64,000 nucleotides of DNA from Actinomycetospora callitridis (GCF_028737265.1 NZ_JAQZAK010000010.1:62001-126000), one strand, 5' to 3'; shown: positions 7,010 through 17,088, numbered from the stretch's first letter. Translations and numbers: made by a program. The notes: generated from the letters alone by a model not told the origin.

Positions 7010-9400
7010 GTGAGCACCCAGGTCGACACGGCGGTCCTCCCGGACTCCGGGGACCGGCCCCTCGTCGTCCTCGTCGACGCACCCTCCGGCATGGAGCGGC
7101 GCCTCGTCGACCGCTGGCTCGGCCGGGTCCGCGGGGACGGGCGGGCGGGCGGGCGCGGCCTCGAGGTGCTGCCCGCGGACAGCGAGCAGCTCGCCGCGCG
7201 CCTGACGCGCGGCGACAACCCGTTGCTCGTCCCCGTGCGGGTGGTGTGGGCGACCGATCCGGAGCCCGACGGCACGCTGCTGCGCCTCGCCGACGTCCTC
7301 ACCCGCGGTTGGGCGCTGCGCAACCGCGCCCGGGCCGCGCGTCGCAGCCCGCCGCAGCACGAGGTGGTGGTCGGACGCCCGGCCACGGTCCGCGAGCTCC
7401 TGCGCCGCCACCGTCGCGAGCGAGACTCCACCGACACCGCCGACTTCGTGCGGTTCGTGGCCCGGCAGGCGACGCTCGCGCTCGACCGCGCCGAGCGCGC
7501 GCTCACCGGCAACCGCTTCAAGGTGCCCCGCGAGGTGGCGTCGCAGATCATCGGGTCGGCGCACTTCAGCCGCGAGATCCGTCGGCTGGCCGCCGAGACC
7601 GGCCGCCCCGAGGACGACGTCTCCGCCGAGGCGGCCGCCGACCTCGAGAGCATCGTCGCCTCGCTCGACCCCAGCGCCGTCGACCTGTTCTCGGGCGTGC
7701 TGCGCCCCATGCACGAGAAGGCGTGGACCGTGCACGCCGACATCGCGGGGCTCGAGCCGCTGCGGGAGCTCAACGCCGAGCACGCCCTGGTCTTCCTGCC
7801 CTCGCACCGCTCGTACACCGACCCGTTCGTGCTGGCCGACGTGCTGCGCAGCAACGACTTCCCGCGCAACCACGTCCTCGGCGGCGACAACCTGCGCATC
7901 CTCGGGCTCGAGCAGCTCGCGCGACGCAGCGGCATCATCTTCATCCGGCGCAGCTTCGGCGGGGACCCGGTCTACAAGGCCGTGGTGCGCGAGTACTTCT
8001 CGTGGCTGTCGGCGAAGCGCTTCAACCTCGAGTGGTACATGGAGGGCGGGCGCACCCGCACCGGGAAGCTCCGGCCGCCGAAGTACGGGCTGCTCTCCGA
8101 CGTCGCCAGCGCCGTCGAGACCCGGCGCGCCGAGGACGTCTACCTCGTGCCGGTGTCGATCATCCACGACCAGCTCCAGGAAGTGCACCAGATGGCGGCC
8201 GAGCAGACCGGCGCCACCAAGACCCCGGAGGGCCTGCGCTGGCTCGCGGGCTACGCCCGGGCGCAGCGCCGTCCGGTCGGCGGGGTGCACGTCAGCTTCG
8301 GCGAGCCGCTGTCGCTGCGCGCCGCGCTCTCCGCGGCCAACGACCCGGCGCTCGACGTGCGTCCGAGCCAGGCGGGAGAGGACACCGACGGCGTCGCGGC
8401 GGAGGACTCCGCGGCCCGCCGCCTGGCCCTGCAGAAGACGGCGTTCGAGGTCTTCGTCCGCATCAACCGCGTCACGCCGGTGACGCCCATCGCGCTGGCG
8501 GCCCTCGCCCTGCTCGGGGTGCGCGACCGCGCGCTGACGCTCTCGCAGGTCCGCCGGGTCGTCGAGCCGGTGCTCGACTACGTCGACGCCCGCGGCCTGC
8601 CGCACACCGGCATCGGCTCCCTGCGCACCAACGGCGGCGTCGCGGAGGCGCTCCTCTCGCTGCGCCGGGAGAAGGTGGTCAGCGCCTACACCGAGGGCTC
8701 CGAGCCGGTGTTCTCGGTCGAGCGGGGCCACCACATCGTCGCCGCGTTCTACCGGAACTCGGCGATCCACCACTTCGTCAACCGCGCGATCGTCGAGCTC
8801 TCGATCCTCGAGGTCGGCGACCTCACCGGCCGGGACGCGCTCGCGCGCGGCTTCCAGGCGGCCCTGGATCTGCGCGACCTCCTGAAGTACGAGTTCTTCT
8901 TCCCCGACAAGGAGACGTTCCGCGAGGAGCTGATCCGCGAGCTCACGCTCATCGACCCCGACTGGCAGTCCGGGGTCGACGACGTCGCCCGCACCCAGAA
9001 GCTCCTGCGCCAGAGCCGGTTCCTGTGTGCGCACCGGGTGCTCCGGTCCTTCGTCGACGCGCAGTGGGTGGTGGCCGAGCGCCTCGCCGAGCACGACCCC
9101 GACACGCCCGTCGACGAGGACGCGCTGCTCGACCGGTCCGCCGCCGTCGGGCGTCAGCTGCTGCTGCAGGGCAAGCTGCACGGGCCCGAATCGCTGTCGC
9201 GGGAACTCTTCGCCTCCGCGGTGCGGCTCGCCTCCAACCGGGGTCTCCTGGTCCCGACCCCCCCTCGTGAGGGGGAACCGGACCTGGCGACCCGTCGCCG
9301 GGCGTTCGCCGCGGAGATTCGCGGGGTAGTGGAACGAGTTGTGACCATCGACGAGACCGACGCGACGAACCGACAGGAGTCCGCGGGTGTCCGACCCTGA
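7010..9400 (+). CDS. plsB: Glycerol-3-phosphate acyltransferase PlsB
   Basis: A 796-residue PlsB, the enzyme that puts the first acyl chain on glycerol-3-phosphate. The acyltransferase blocks appear in order: HRSYTD (HxxxxD, His near residue 266), the GIIFIRRSFGG block, YMEGGRTRTGK and VYLVPVSI. The length matches the large PlsB class rather than PlsY. GTG 7010 was chosen over an upstream in-frame ATG at 6965 because GGGAGGTG lies at 6996-7003. The gene overlaps plsC by 14 bases, so both acylation steps are made together. The pair matches Rv2482c-Rv2483c of M. tuberculosis. Confidence 0.95.
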   Translation: MSTQVDTAVLPDSGDRPLVVLVDAPSGMERRLVDRWLGRVRGDGRAGGRGLEVLPADSEQLAARLTRGDNPLLVPVRVVWATDPEPDGTLLRLADVLTRGWALRNRARAARRSPPQHEVVVGRPATVRELLRRHRRERDSTDTADFVRFVARQATLALDRAERALTGNRFKVPREVASQIIGSAHFSREIRRLAAETGRPEDDVSAEAAADLESIVASLDPSAVDLFSGVLRPMHEKAWTVHADIAGLEPLRELNAEHALVFLPSHRSYTDPFVLADVLRSNDFPRNHVLGGDNLRILGLEQLARRSGIIFIRRSFGGDPVYKAVVREYFSWLSAKRFNLEWYMEGGRTRTGKLRPPKYGLLSDVASAVETRRAEDVYLVPVSIIHDQLQEVHQMAAEQTGATKTPEGLRWLAGYARAQRRPVGGVHVSFGEPLSLRAALSAANDPALDVRPSQAGEDTDGVAAEDSAARRLALQKTAFEVFVRINRVTPVTPIALAALALLGVRDRALTLSQVRRVVEPVLDYVDARGLPHTGIGSLRTNGGVAEALLSLRREKVVSAYTEGSEPVFSVERGHHIVAAFYRNSAIHHFVNRAIVELSILEVGDLTGRDALARGFQAALDLRDLLKYEFFFPDKETFREELIRELTLIDPDWQSGVDDVARTQKLLRQSRFLCAHRVLRSFVDAQWVVAERLAEHDPDTPVDEDALLDRSAAVGRQLLLQGKLHGPESLSRELFASAVRLASNRGLLVPTPPREGEPDLATRRRAFAAEIRGVVERVVTIDETDATNRQESAGVRP

Positions 9401-10850
9401 GACCAGCACGGCGGTCACCGCCGCCGACCTCATGGACGCGGTCGCCGCGGCACCCGAGGGCCCCCAGGTGGGCGCGTTCTTCGACTTCGACGGCACGGTG
9501 ATCGCGGGCTACTCGGTCACCGCCTTCATGCGTCACCACGTCAAGAACCTCGACCTGCACCCGCGCACGACGATCGAGACGCTGGTCAGCGGCTGGCAGG
9601 GCCTGCACGGCGAGGAGGACTTCCGCAAGTTCCTCGGCATCACGCTGCGCACCTGGGCGGGCCGGACGCCCGCGGAGCTCGAGAAGATCGGCAACCAGCT
9701 CTTCCGCGACGAGATCGGCCCGAGCGTCTACCCGGAGGCGTGGCGCCTGATCCGCCTGCACCTGGAGAAGGGCCACACGGTCGTCCTGGCGAGCTCGGCC
9801 ACCCGGTTCCAGGTGGAGCCGGCCGCGAAGGCCCTGGGCGTCGACCACACGATCTACACGGCCGTCGAGGTCGGCGAGGACGGCACGCTCACCGGGCACC
9901 CCGACGGCCGCTCGCCCTACGGCGAGGGCAAGGCCGCGGCGGTCAAGGAGTTCGCGGCGAGCCACGACGTCGACCTGGACGCGAGCTTCGCGTACTCGAA
10001 CGGCGGCGAGGACGTCCCCTTCCTGGCGACCGTGGGCCACCCGGCCGCGGTGAACCCCAGCGCGGGACTGCGCCGGGACGCTGCGGAACGCGCCTGGCCC
10101 GCACTCGACTTCGACGGCCGCCCGTGGACCACGCCGATCGAGATCGGCCGCACCGTGGCGACGTTCGCCGGGATGATGGGCGGCTTCGCCACCGGCCTCG
10201 GCCTCGGCCTGCTCGGCGGCTCGCGGCGCGCCGGGCTCAACCTCGGCATCGGGCTCGGCGGTGACCTTTCGCTGATGGCCTCGGGCGTCTCGCTCGACGT
10301 CCACGGGGCCCGGCACATCTGGGAGGCCCAGCCGGCGGTCTTCCTGTTCAACCACCAGAGCCAGCTCGACGTCCTCGTCCTGGGCGGGCTCCTGCGCGGC
10401 AACTTCGCGCCGGTGGCGAAGAAGGAGCTGGCCAACGACGTGCTGTTCGGCGGGCTCATGCGCCTGCTCGAGACGGCGTTCATCGACCGCGCCGACAACG
10501 CCCAGGCCCGCAAGGCCCTCGAGCCCGCCGTCGAACGGCTGCGCGAGGGCACCTCGATCGTCATCGCCCCCGAGGGCACCCGCTCGCCCACCCCGACGCC
10601 GGGCAAGTTCAAGAAGGGCGCGTTCCACCTGGCCATGCAGGCCGGCGTGCCGATCGTCCCGCTCGTCTTCCGCAACACCGGCGAGCTGATGAGCCGCAAC
10701 GCGCTGATCATCCATCCCGGCGTCGTCCAGGTCGCCGTGCTGCCGCCGATCGACGTCTCGTCCTGGACCCGCGCGGACCTCGACGAGCGCATCGAGGGCG
10801 TCCGGCAGTCCTACATCGACACGCTGGCCCACTGGCCGGGCGAGGGCTGA
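9387..10850 (+). CDS. plsC: HAD-phosphatase/1-acyl-glycerol-3-phosphate acyltransferase fusion (PlsC)
   Basis: A 487-residue two-domain protein. The N-terminal HAD-IB phosphatase domain has FFDFDGT near residue 33 and later VVLASSATRF. The C-terminal PlsC domain has NHQSQLD near residue 322 and PEGTRSPTPT near 393. A glycine-rich hydrophobic stretch (residues about 255-285) may be a membrane hairpin between them. PlsC adds the second acyl chain to make phosphatidic acid; the HAD domain may dephosphorylate a lipid intermediate, but this is inference. GTG 9387 has AGGAG 7 bases upstream. This HAD-PlsC arrangement is also found in Rv2483c. Confidence 0.94.
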   Translation: MSDPETSTAVTAADLMDAVAAAPEGPQVGAFFDFDGTVIAGYSVTAFMRHHVKNLDLHPRTTIETLVSGWQGLHGEEDFRKFLGITLRTWAGRTPAELEKIGNQLFRDEIGPSVYPEAWRLIRLHLEKGHTVVLASSATRFQVEPAAKALGVDHTIYTAVEVGEDGTLTGHPDGRSPYGEGKAAAVKEFAASHDVDLDASFAYSNGGEDVPFLATVGHPAAVNPSAGLRRDAAERAWPALDFDGRPWTTPIEIGRTVATFAGMMGGFATGLGLGLLGGSRRAGLNLGIGLGGDLSLMASGVSLDVHGARHIWEAQPAVFLFNHQSQLDVLVLGGLLRGNFAPVAKKELANDVLFGGLMRLLETAFIDRADNAQARKALEPAVERLREGTSIVIAPEGTRSPTPTPGKFKKGAFHLAMQAGVPIVPLVFRNTGELMSRNALIIHPGVVQVAVLPPIDVSSWTRADLDERIEGVRQSYIDTLAHWPGEG

Positions 10851-10886
10851 CCGGGCGGCGGTCAGCGACCCCTCCGCCGGCGATCT

Positions 10887-10914
10887 GCCCCTCGTGCGGA
10901 GGAGCACGAGGGGC
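10887..10914. terminator. Bidirectional terminator between plsC and the crotonase gene
   Basis: A perfect 11-bp stem, GCCCCTCGTGC with GCACGAGGGGC, around the loop GGAGGA. It lies in the 78-base gap between two convergent genes and can serve both strands. No strong T run follows. Confidence 0.65.
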
Positions 10915-10928
10915 CGTCGCTTCGGCGG

Positions 10929-11660
10929 TTAGCGACCCCTGAACACCGGCGGCCGCTTCTCCGCCCGGGCCCGGCGACCCTCGACCAGGTCCTCGCTCGC
11001 CCAGCAGGCGTCGAAGGCCGCGGCGACGTCGTCGGGCACCGGCGCGTCCTCGAGCAGCCGGGCGACGGCGAGCTTGTTGTAGGCCAGCGTGAGGGGCGCG
11101 AGGGCGGCCATCTCGGCGGCCCACGCGAGCGCGGTGTCGCGGTCGCCGACGCGGTCGACCAGGCCGGCGGCCCGGGCGGCGTCGTGGTCGAGGCGCTCGC
11201 AGGCCAGCAGGATCCGGCGCGCCGCGCCGCCGCCCGCGACGAGCGCGAGACGGCGCACCGTCCACGGGTCGACGGCGAGGCCCAGGCCTGCGGTGGGCAG
11301 CCCGAACACGCCCGCCTGGTCGACGACGCGCAGGTCCGCGGCGAGCGCGAGCTGCGTGCCGGCGCCGATCGCGGGCCCGTGCACCGCGGCCACGACGGGC
11401 ACCGGCACCTCCGCGAGCCGGTGGAGCATGCCGTAGAGCGCGGCGAGGAAGTCCCGGTCGCCGACCGTGTCGAGGTCCGCGCCGGAGCAGAACGCCGTGC
11501 CCTCGCCGGTGAGCACGAGCACGCGGGCGCCGTCGGCGAGGGCGGCGTCGACGGCCGCGTGCAGGTCGCGGCAGTGCGCGGTGTCGAGGGCGTTGCGCCG
11601 CTCGGTGCGGTCGAGGCGGATCTCGTGGACCGCGCCGTCATGGCGCCGGGTACCGATCAC
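10929..11660 (-). CDS. Enoyl-CoA hydratase/isomerase family protein
   Basis: A 243-residue crotonase-fold protein. It carries RRNALDTA, the oxyanion-hole segments GTAFCSGADL and HGPAIGAGTQLALAADLRV, and the FGLPTAGLGLAVD segment. GTG 11660 is the first start after the methyltransferase stop, so the two genes are 7 bases apart and form an operon. An echA gene (Rv2486) lies near plsB2-plsC in M. tuberculosis, so this neighbourhood is conserved. Whether it acts in beta-oxidation cannot be told: the usual pair of catalytic glutamates is not evident in the segment read here. Confidence 0.88.
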   Translation of the reverse strand: MIGTRRHDGAVHEIRLDRTERRNALDTAHCRDLHAAVDAALADGARVLVLTGEGTAFCSGADLDTVGDRDFLAALYGMLHRLAEVPVPVVAAVHGPAIGAGTQLALAADLRVVDQAGVFGLPTAGLGLAVDPWTVRRLALVAGGGAARRILLACERLDHDAARAAGLVDRVGDRDTALAWAAEMAALAPLTLAYNKLAVARLLEDAPVPDDVAAAFDACWASEDLVEGRRARAEKRPPVFRGR

Positions 11661-11667
11661 GCGCCGA

Positions 11668-12471
11668 TCATCCCCGGCGGTCGGGTCGCCGCGCGACCAC
11701 ACCCCACAGCCCGCTCGCCGTCTCCTCGGCACGCGGCACCGCGCCCTCCGGGCTCCAGTGCGGCGCGGAGACCCATCCGGGGCCGACCAGCTCCAGGCCC
11801 TCGAGCCACGGGTCCATGTCCTCGGGGTCCCGCAACGTCGGCGCGTAGCTCCAGCCACCGTGGTTGATCGTCGACCACGTGTGGACGTCGGGCCGCCCGA
11901 CGCTCGTGAGGTGCGAGATCGCGACGCCGCTCCCCGGCGCGAGCGCCTCGCGGTAGCGGCGCATCGCGACCGCGGCCACCGCGTCGGGCACGTAGTGCAG
12001 GACGCCGACGGCGAGCACCCCGACCGGCCGCGTGAGGTCCAGGAGGTCCCGGACCTCGGGCGCGGCCAGCACCGTCTCCGCGTCGCCCGCGTCGGCCATC
12101 AGCACCGAGACGCCTTCGTGGCGCGCGACGACACGCCGGGCGTGCACGACCGCGACCGGGTCGTAGTCGACGTAGGCCACCCGGGCCCCGGGGTGCACGC
12201 GGCGCGCGCGGACGTGGACGTGGTCGACGGTCGGCAGGCCCGAGCCCAGCTCGAGGAACTGGTCGATGCCCTCGGCGCACCAGTGGTCCACCACCGCGGC
12301 GGAGAAGCGTCGGTGGCCCCGGCACAGGTCGCCCATGGCGGGCAGGACCTGATCCACCTCCGCGGCGAACTCCCGGTCGACGACGGTGTTGTCGTCGCCA
12401 CCGAGATAGTGGTCGAACACGCGCGCCAGATTCGGCGGCGTCTCCTCGTCGTCCGGCCCGAGATCGGTCAT
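11668..12471 (-). CDS. SAM-dependent methyltransferase, DUF574/Methyltransf_19 family
   Basis: A 267-residue protein with the hallmarks of this actinobacterial family: ARVFDHYLGGDDN near the start, ELGSGLPTVDHVH as the SAM-binding loop, VAYVDYDPVAVVHA, and a C-terminal GWSYAPTLRDPEDM region. These proteins bind SAM, but no reaction has been assigned to most of them. A GGGGAG site precedes ATG 12471. It heads a two-gene operon with the crotonase and is divergent from the S9 peptidase, with 83 bases between the starts. Confidence 0.9.
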   Translation of the reverse strand: MTDLGPDDEETPPNLARVFDHYLGGDDNTVVDREFAAEVDQVLPAMGDLCRGHRRFSAAVVDHWCAEGIDQFLELGSGLPTVDHVHVRARRVHPGARVAYVDYDPVAVVHARRVVARHEGVSVLMADAGDAETVLAAPEVRDLLDLTRPVGVLAVGVLHYVPDAVAAVAMRRYREALAPGSGVAISHLTSVGRPDVHTWSTINHGGWSYAPTLRDPEDMDPWLEGLELVGPGWVSAPHWSPEGAVPRAEETASGLWGVVARRPDRRG

Positions 12472-12554
12472 TGGTCACTCCCCCCGGTGCGCATCCTCTC
12501 CCACCGGCCGGTCCACCCGGCGGCAACGGCACACCGACGGGCAGGATTCGGGTC

Positions 12555-14423
12555 ATGACCGCGCCGTCGCCGCACCGCCGCCAGGACCCCGCTCCGGAGA
12601 TCCCGGACGCCCTGTTCGCCGACGACGCCGTCGAGAACCGCTGGCGGGGCCGGTTCACGGCCGCGCGCGTCTCGGTGCCCGATTGGGCGCGGGATGCCCC
12701 GGACCACAGCGTCTACTCGTCGAACGCCACCGGGACCTGGGAGATCTACGCCTGGGACCGGTCCACGGACACCCATCGGCGGGTCACCGATCGGCCGAAC
12801 GGCACACGGGGCGGCGCGGCGAGCACCGACGGCACCGCGATCTGGTGGTTCGACGACACCGACGGCGACGAGTTCGGGGTGTGGGTCCGCGAGCCCTTCG
12901 ACGGCGGCTCGGCCGAGCCGGCCGTCTCGGGCGCTCAGCCGGGCTACCCGGCGGGGCTCGACCTGGGTCGGCGGACGGTGGCCGTCGGCTGGTCGACCGA
13001 CGACGGGTCGACGCTCGCGGTCAGCGAGGGCAGTGACGACGGGTGGGGCGAGGCCCGGGTGGTCTACACGCACACCGAGGACGCCGGGATCGGCGCGCTG
13101 TCGCGCGACGAGACGCTGCTGGCCATCTCGCACGCCGAGCACGGCGACTCGCGCCACCCGGCGATCCGCGTGCTGCGTGTGCCCGACGGCGTCGCGGTGG
13201 GCGAGCGGCACGACGGCGAAGGCAAGGGCCTGGACCCGATCGAGTTCGCGCCGGTCGAGGGCGACCAGCGTCTGCTGGTCGGCCACGAGCGCCGGGGCCG
13301 CGACGAGCTGCTGATCTGGGACCTGGCGACCGACACCGAGACGGTGCTCGACATCGACCTGCCCGGCGACCTCACCGCCGGCTTCTACCCCGACGCCTCG
13401 GCGCTGCTCGTCGCCCACACCCGCGCGGGCCGCACGACACTGCACCGCTACGACCTCGCCACGGGTGCGCTGTCCGAGCTGCCGACGGCCGCCGGGTCGG
13501 TCGGCGGCGCGGACGTGCGCCCCGACGGGACCGTCGAGTACGGCTGGTCGTCGGCGGCGTACCCGTCGTCGGTGCGCGCCCTGCGCCCGGACGGCACCGA
13601 CACCGAGCTGCTCGCTCCGCCCGGGGACCGACCCGAGCCCTCGGTCGCCCTCGAGGACGCGTGGGTCGACGGGGTCGCCGGTCCCGTCCACGCGCTGTGG
13701 ACCCGGCCGGCGGGCACGACCGGCCCCGTCCCGACCGTCTTCATGATCCACGGAGGCCCGCAGGCAGCCGACGAGGACCGCTGGTCGCCGGTGCGCGCGG
13801 TGTGGGTCGACGCGGGCTTCGCCGTCGTGCACGTGAACTACCGCGGCTCGTCGGGCTACGGGTCGGCGTGGCGGGACGCCATCGAGGGACGCCCGGGCAC
13901 GACCGAGCTCGAGGACATCGCCGCCGTGCACGACTGGGCCGTCACGTCGGGGCTCGCCGACCCGGCTGCCTGCGTGCTCGAGGGCTGGTCCTGGGGCGGA
14001 TACCTCACGCTGCTGGGCCTCGGCCGCCAGCCGGAGCGCTGGGCCGTGGGCTGCGCGGGCGTCCCGGTGGCGGACTACCTCGCGGCGTACGAGGACGAGA
14101 TGGAGCCGCTGCGCGCCTTCGACCGGTCGCTGTTCGGCGGGTCGCCCGAGCAGGTTCCCGAGCGCTACACCGAGGCCTCACCGCTCACGTGGGTGGACGC
14201 GGTGCGGGCCCCGGTGCTCCTGCTCGCCGGCGAGAACGACCCCCGCTGCCCGATCCGCCAGATCGACAACTATCTCGACGCCCTGGCCGAGCGGGGGCGG
14301 GAGTACGCGATGGTGCGCTACGACGCCGGGCACGGGTCCCTGGTGGTGGCCGAGACCCTGCGGCACACGGTCGCCGAGATCGCGTTCGCCCGCCGCGCGC
14401 TCGGGCTCCCCGTCCCCGCCTGA
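12555..14423 (+). CDS. S9-family prolyl oligopeptidase / acylaminoacyl-peptidase-like
   Basis: A 622-residue serine peptidase. An N-terminal beta-propeller (about residues 20-370, with WEIYAWD and LLIWDLATD blades) leads into an alpha/beta-hydrolase domain. The nucleophile motif is GWSWGGY (Ser), the acid is in LLAGENDPRCP, and the His is in YDAGHGSL. ATG 12555 (MTAPSPHRR) is preferred over an upstream frame start at 12471 that lies inside the divergent methyltransferase start. No signal peptide is seen. A second S9 peptidase of similar layout lies at 25052. Confidence 0.9.
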   Translation: MTAPSPHRRQDPAPEIPDALFADDAVENRWRGRFTAARVSVPDWARDAPDHSVYSSNATGTWEIYAWDRSTDTHRRVTDRPNGTRGGAASTDGTAIWWFDDTDGDEFGVWVREPFDGGSAEPAVSGAQPGYPAGLDLGRRTVAVGWSTDDGSTLAVSEGSDDGWGEARVVYTHTEDAGIGALSRDETLLAISHAEHGDSRHPAIRVLRVPDGVAVGERHDGEGKGLDPIEFAPVEGDQRLLVGHERRGRDELLIWDLATDTETVLDIDLPGDLTAGFYPDASALLVAHTRAGRTTLHRYDLATGALSELPTAAGSVGGADVRPDGTVEYGWSSAAYPSSVRALRPDGTDTELLAPPGDRPEPSVALEDAWVDGVAGPVHALWTRPAGTTGPVPTVFMIHGGPQAADEDRWSPVRAVWVDAGFAVVHVNYRGSSGYGSAWRDAIEGRPGTTELEDIAAVHDWAVTSGLADPAACVLEGWSWGGYLTLLGLGRQPERWAVGCAGVPVADYLAAYEDEMEPLRAFDRSLFGGSPEQVPERYTEASPLTWVDAVRAPVLLLAGENDPRCPIRQIDNYLDALAERGREYAMVRYDAGHGSLVVAETLRHTVAEIAFARRALGLPVPA

Positions 14424-14442
14424 CGGACAGGACTCGACGGGC

Positions 14443-14919
14443 TCAGGCCGTCTTGGCCTGCCACATCCAGTGGGCCTCCTCGAGCTTCGCCGTCTGGGCG
14501 ATGAGCAGGTCCTGGGTGACCGGGTCGGGCTCGTCGGTGGCCTCGATGCGCTCGCGCATGCGCTCGATGAGGCGGGCGAGGGTCTCGACGACGGCCTCGT
14601 TGACGTCCTCGACGTCGCGCCAGCCCTCCTCGGTCTTCTGCAGACCGCTGCTCTTGGCGACGGTCTCGGTACGGCCGTCGGGCGAGACACCGATGGTGGC
14701 GGCGCGCTCGGCGACCTCGTCCGAGTAGGTCCGCGCGAGCTCGACGAGCTCGTCGAGGTGCAGGTGCGCCTCGCGGAAGTTGCGGCCGACGACGTTCCAG
14801 TGCCACTGCTTGGCGGTCAGCGACAGGTCGACGAAGTCGGCCAGGCTGTCCTGCAGGACGGCGCCGACGGTCTGCTGCGCGTCGTCGGGCAGCGGGCTCG
14901 TGATGGGGGCGGTGGCCAT
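14443..14919 (-). CDS. dps: Dps-family ferritin-like DNA-protection protein
   Basis: A 158-residue four-helix Dps protein. The ferroxidase ligands are in KQWHWNVVG (His) and HLHLDELVE (Asp/Glu). These proteins form 12-subunit shells that oxidise Fe(II) with hydrogen peroxide and store the iron. I start it at ATG 14919 (MATAPIT), which follows a GGGAG site; an earlier frame start would add 11 odd residues. It follows katA and furA on the same strand, which fits a peroxide/iron stress unit. A stable hairpin separates it from katA, so it may have its own transcript end or processing site. Confidence 0.92.
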   Translation of the reverse strand: MATAPITSPLPDDAQQTVGAVLQDSLADFVDLSLTAKQWHWNVVGRNFREAHLHLDELVELARTYSDEVAERAATIGVSPDGRTETVAKSSGLQKTEEGWRDVEDVNEAVVETLARLIERMRERIEATDEPDPVTQDLLIAQTAKLEEAHWMWQAKTA

Positions 14920-14941
14920 GGTGGTGTTCTCCCTTCGAGCA

Positions 14942-14980
14942 CCACGGCCCACCCCACCAGGTGTGTGGGGCGGGCCGTGG
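14942..14980 (-). terminator. Hairpin between katA and dps
   Basis: A 16-bp stem with one mismatch (14942-14957 with 14965-14980) around a 7-base loop. No T run follows. It could attenuate read-through from katA into dps or stabilise a processed dps transcript. Confidence 0.5.
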
Positions 14981-14999
14981 CGACGTGTGAGCGCGGGGC

Positions 15000-16484
15000 T
15001 CAGCTCTGGCTGAGCACCTTCTGCTCCTTGCCGGTCAGCTCACGGACGCGGTCCTCGACGCGCTGACCCATGCCCTCGTCGATCGACTTCCAGTAGTCGA
15101 ACGCGCGGGCGAGGACGTCGTCGCCGACGCCCTTGGCGAGGTGGCCGGAGACGTTCTCGACGAAGCGGTCTCGCATGTCGTCGTCCCAGACCTCGAGCAT
15201 CATCGTGCGGGCCTGGACCTCGTCGGTGTCCTCGGCGTGCGGCACGTAGGCCGCGCGCTGGATCTGGCCGTCCGAGTACCACGTCGGCGGCTGGATCGTC
15301 TCGGTCGTCTGCGGGCCGCCCTTGGTGTTCGGCGCGTAGACCGGGTCCGGCGCGTTCACGACGCGCATCGCGCCCGCCACGGTGTACGGGTGCGCGTCGG
15401 TGCCCTGCGGCGAGTTCACCGGGATCTGCTTGTAGTTGACCCCGAGCCGGGCGCGGTGCGCGTCGGCATAGGAGAAACCGCGGGCCAGCAGCATCTTGTC
15501 CGGCGACAGACCCAGCCCGGGCGGCTGGTTGTTCGGCTCGAACGCGACCTGCTCGATCTCGGTGTGGTAATCGACCGGGTTCCGGTTCAGCGTCATCTTC
15601 CCGACCTCCTGGAGGGGGTAGTCGCTGTGCGGCCACACCTTCGTCAGGTCGAACGGGTTGAACCGGTAGGTCTTCGCGTCCTCGAACGGCATGATCTGCA
15701 CGTGGAGGGTCCAGCTCGGGAACTCCCCGCGCTCGATCGCCTCGTAGAGGTCGCGCTGGTGGTAGTCGGCGTCCTCACCCGCGAGGCGGCCGGCCTCCTC
15801 CTCGGTCAGGCACTCGACGCCCTGGTCCGACTTGAAGTGGTACTTGACCCAGAACTCCTCGCCGGCCGAGTTGATCCACATGTAGGTGTGGCTCGAATAG
15901 CCGTTCATGTGGCGCCAGTCCTTCGGGATGCCCCGGTCGCCCATGAGCCACGTGACCTGGTGCTTCGACTCGGGCGAGAGCGTCCAGAAGTCCCACTGCA
16001 TGTCGTGGTCGCGCAGGCCGTTGCGGGCGAGGCGCTTCTGCGACCGGATGAAGTTCTGGAACTTCATGGGGTCGCGGATGAAGAAGACCGGCGTGTTGTT
16101 GCCGACCATGTCCCAGTTGCCCTCGCGGGTCCACAGCTTGAGCGCGAAGCCGCGCGGGTCGCGCCAGGTGTCGGGGCTGCCCCGCTCACCGGCGACGGTG
16201 GAGAAGCGGATGATCCCCTCGGTGGTCTCACCGGGCTGGAAGACCGCGGCCTTCGTGTAGGCCGACACGTCCTGCGTGACCTCGAACGTCAGGAACGCCC
16301 CGCTGCCCTTCGCGTGCGGCTGCCGCTCCGGGATGCGCTCGCGGTTGAAGTTCGCCATCTGCTCGATCAGGTAGTGGTCCTGGAGGACCAGGGGTCCGTC
16401 CGTCCCGACCGTCGCGGAGAACTCGTGGCTGGGCGCCGGGATGCCGGCATCGTCGGTGGCGTCAGAGCGATTCGGGTTGGTCAC
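15000..16484 (-). CDS. katA: Monofunctional haem catalase
   Basis: A 494-residue small-subunit catalase. The distal His is in [10 protein letters not shown] near residue 58, the distal Asn in [13 protein letters not shown] near 130, and the proximal haem-ligand Tyr in [14 protein letters not shown] near 340. It disproportionates hydrogen peroxide in the cytosol. It lies 34 bases downstream of a Fur-family gene and is probably co-transcribed with it and controlled by it. In mycobacteria furA is paired with katG; here the partner is a true catalase. Confidence 0.96.
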   Translation of the reverse strand: MTNPNRSDATDDAGIPAPSHEFSATVGTDGPLVLQDHYLIEQMANFNRERIPERQPHAKGSGAFLTFEVTQDVSAYTKAAVFQPGETTEGIIRFSTVAGERGSPDTWRDPRGFALKLWTREGNWDMVGNNTPVFFIRDPMKFQNFIRSQKRLARNGLRDHDMQWDFWTLSPESKHQVTWLMGDRGIPKDWRHMNGYSSHTYMWINSAGEEFWVKYHFKSDQGVECLTEEEAGRLAGEDADYHQRDLYEAIERGEFPSWTLHVQIMPFEDAKTYRFNPFDLTKVWPHSDYPLQEVGKMTLNRNPVDYHTEIEQVAFEPNNQPPGLGLSPDKMLLARGFSYADAHRARLGVNYKQIPVNSPQGTDAHPYTVAGAMRVVNAPDPVYAPNTKGGPQTTETIQPPTWYSDGQIQRAAYVPHAEDTDEVQARTMMLEVWDDDMRDRFVENVSGHLAKGVGDDVLARAFDYWKSIDEGMGQRVEDRVRELTGKEQKVLSQS

Positions 16485-16518
16485 GTTCGCCTCTCCTCGT
16501 GGTGGTGGCTCTCGTGTC

Positions 16519-17064
16519 TCACCGTGACGGGATCGAACTCGTCCCGTCGGTGCTGGTCAGCGGGGTACCCGCTCGCGCAGCCCGGCAGGCCGGGCAGGTG
16601 CCCCAGAAGACGATCTCGGCCTCGTCGACGACGAAGCCCCCCGCGTCGGACGGGGCGAGGCACGGACGCTCGCCCACGACGCAGTCGACGTCGGCGGTCG
16701 CGCCGCACGCGCGGCAGACGACGTGGTGGTGGTTGTCGCCCGTGCGTGTCTCGTACCGCGCCGCCGAGCCCGCGGGCTCGATCCGGCGCACCAGGCCGGC
16801 GTCCACGCACGCGGCGAGGACGTCGTACACGGCCTGGGTGGACACCGACCCCAACCGGCCCCGCACCGCCGACGCCACGGCGTCGGCCGTGGAGTGGGGG
16901 TGCTCGCCGAGGACACCGAGCACCGCCTGGCGAGGCGCGGTGACCCGCAGCCCGGCCTGGCGGAGCCGTGCCCGCGGGTCGGCCACGTGGTGGCGCGGAT
17001 CCGCAGGAGACGCGACCGCAGGCATCGCTGCGGGGACGCCCTCGGGCTCGGTCCGTGAGGTCAT
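16519..17064 (-). CDS. furA: Fur-family metal/peroxide-responsive repressor
   Basis: A 181-residue Fur/PerR-type regulator. A winged helix (about residues 28-100, with [12 protein letters not shown] and [18 protein letters not shown]) is followed by a dimer domain. The metal-binding residues are in [12 protein letters not shown] and in CPACRAA near the C-terminus; the two CxxC pairs form the usual structural zinc site. It heads the furA-katA-dps run and probably represses it until metal or peroxide changes its state. The N-terminal 25 residues look disordered and the true start could be further in. Confidence 0.92.
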   Translation of the reverse strand: MTSRTEPEGVPAAMPAVASPADPRHHVADPRARLRQAGLRVTAPRQAVLGVLGEHPHSTADAVASAVRGRLGSVSTQAVYDVLAACVDAGLVRRIEPAGSAARYETRTGDNHHHVVCRACGATADVDCVVGERPCLAPSDAGGFVVDEAEIVFWGTCPACRAARAGTPLTSTDGTSSIPSR

Positions 17065-17088
17065 GATGACCCCAAGGTGCCACCGAGA

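Noticed and set aside
6911-9496. An 861-codon open frame on the minus strand opposite plsB
   Set aside because: It lies antisense to a gene with all PlsB motifs. Its translation is rich in Arg, Val and Gly with no domain, as expected from GC-rich third positions read backwards.
12471-12554. Extension of the S9 peptidase N-terminus to 12471
   Set aside because: The added 28 residues are Pro/Gly-rich and start inside the divergent methyltransferase start region. ATG 12555 is more likely.
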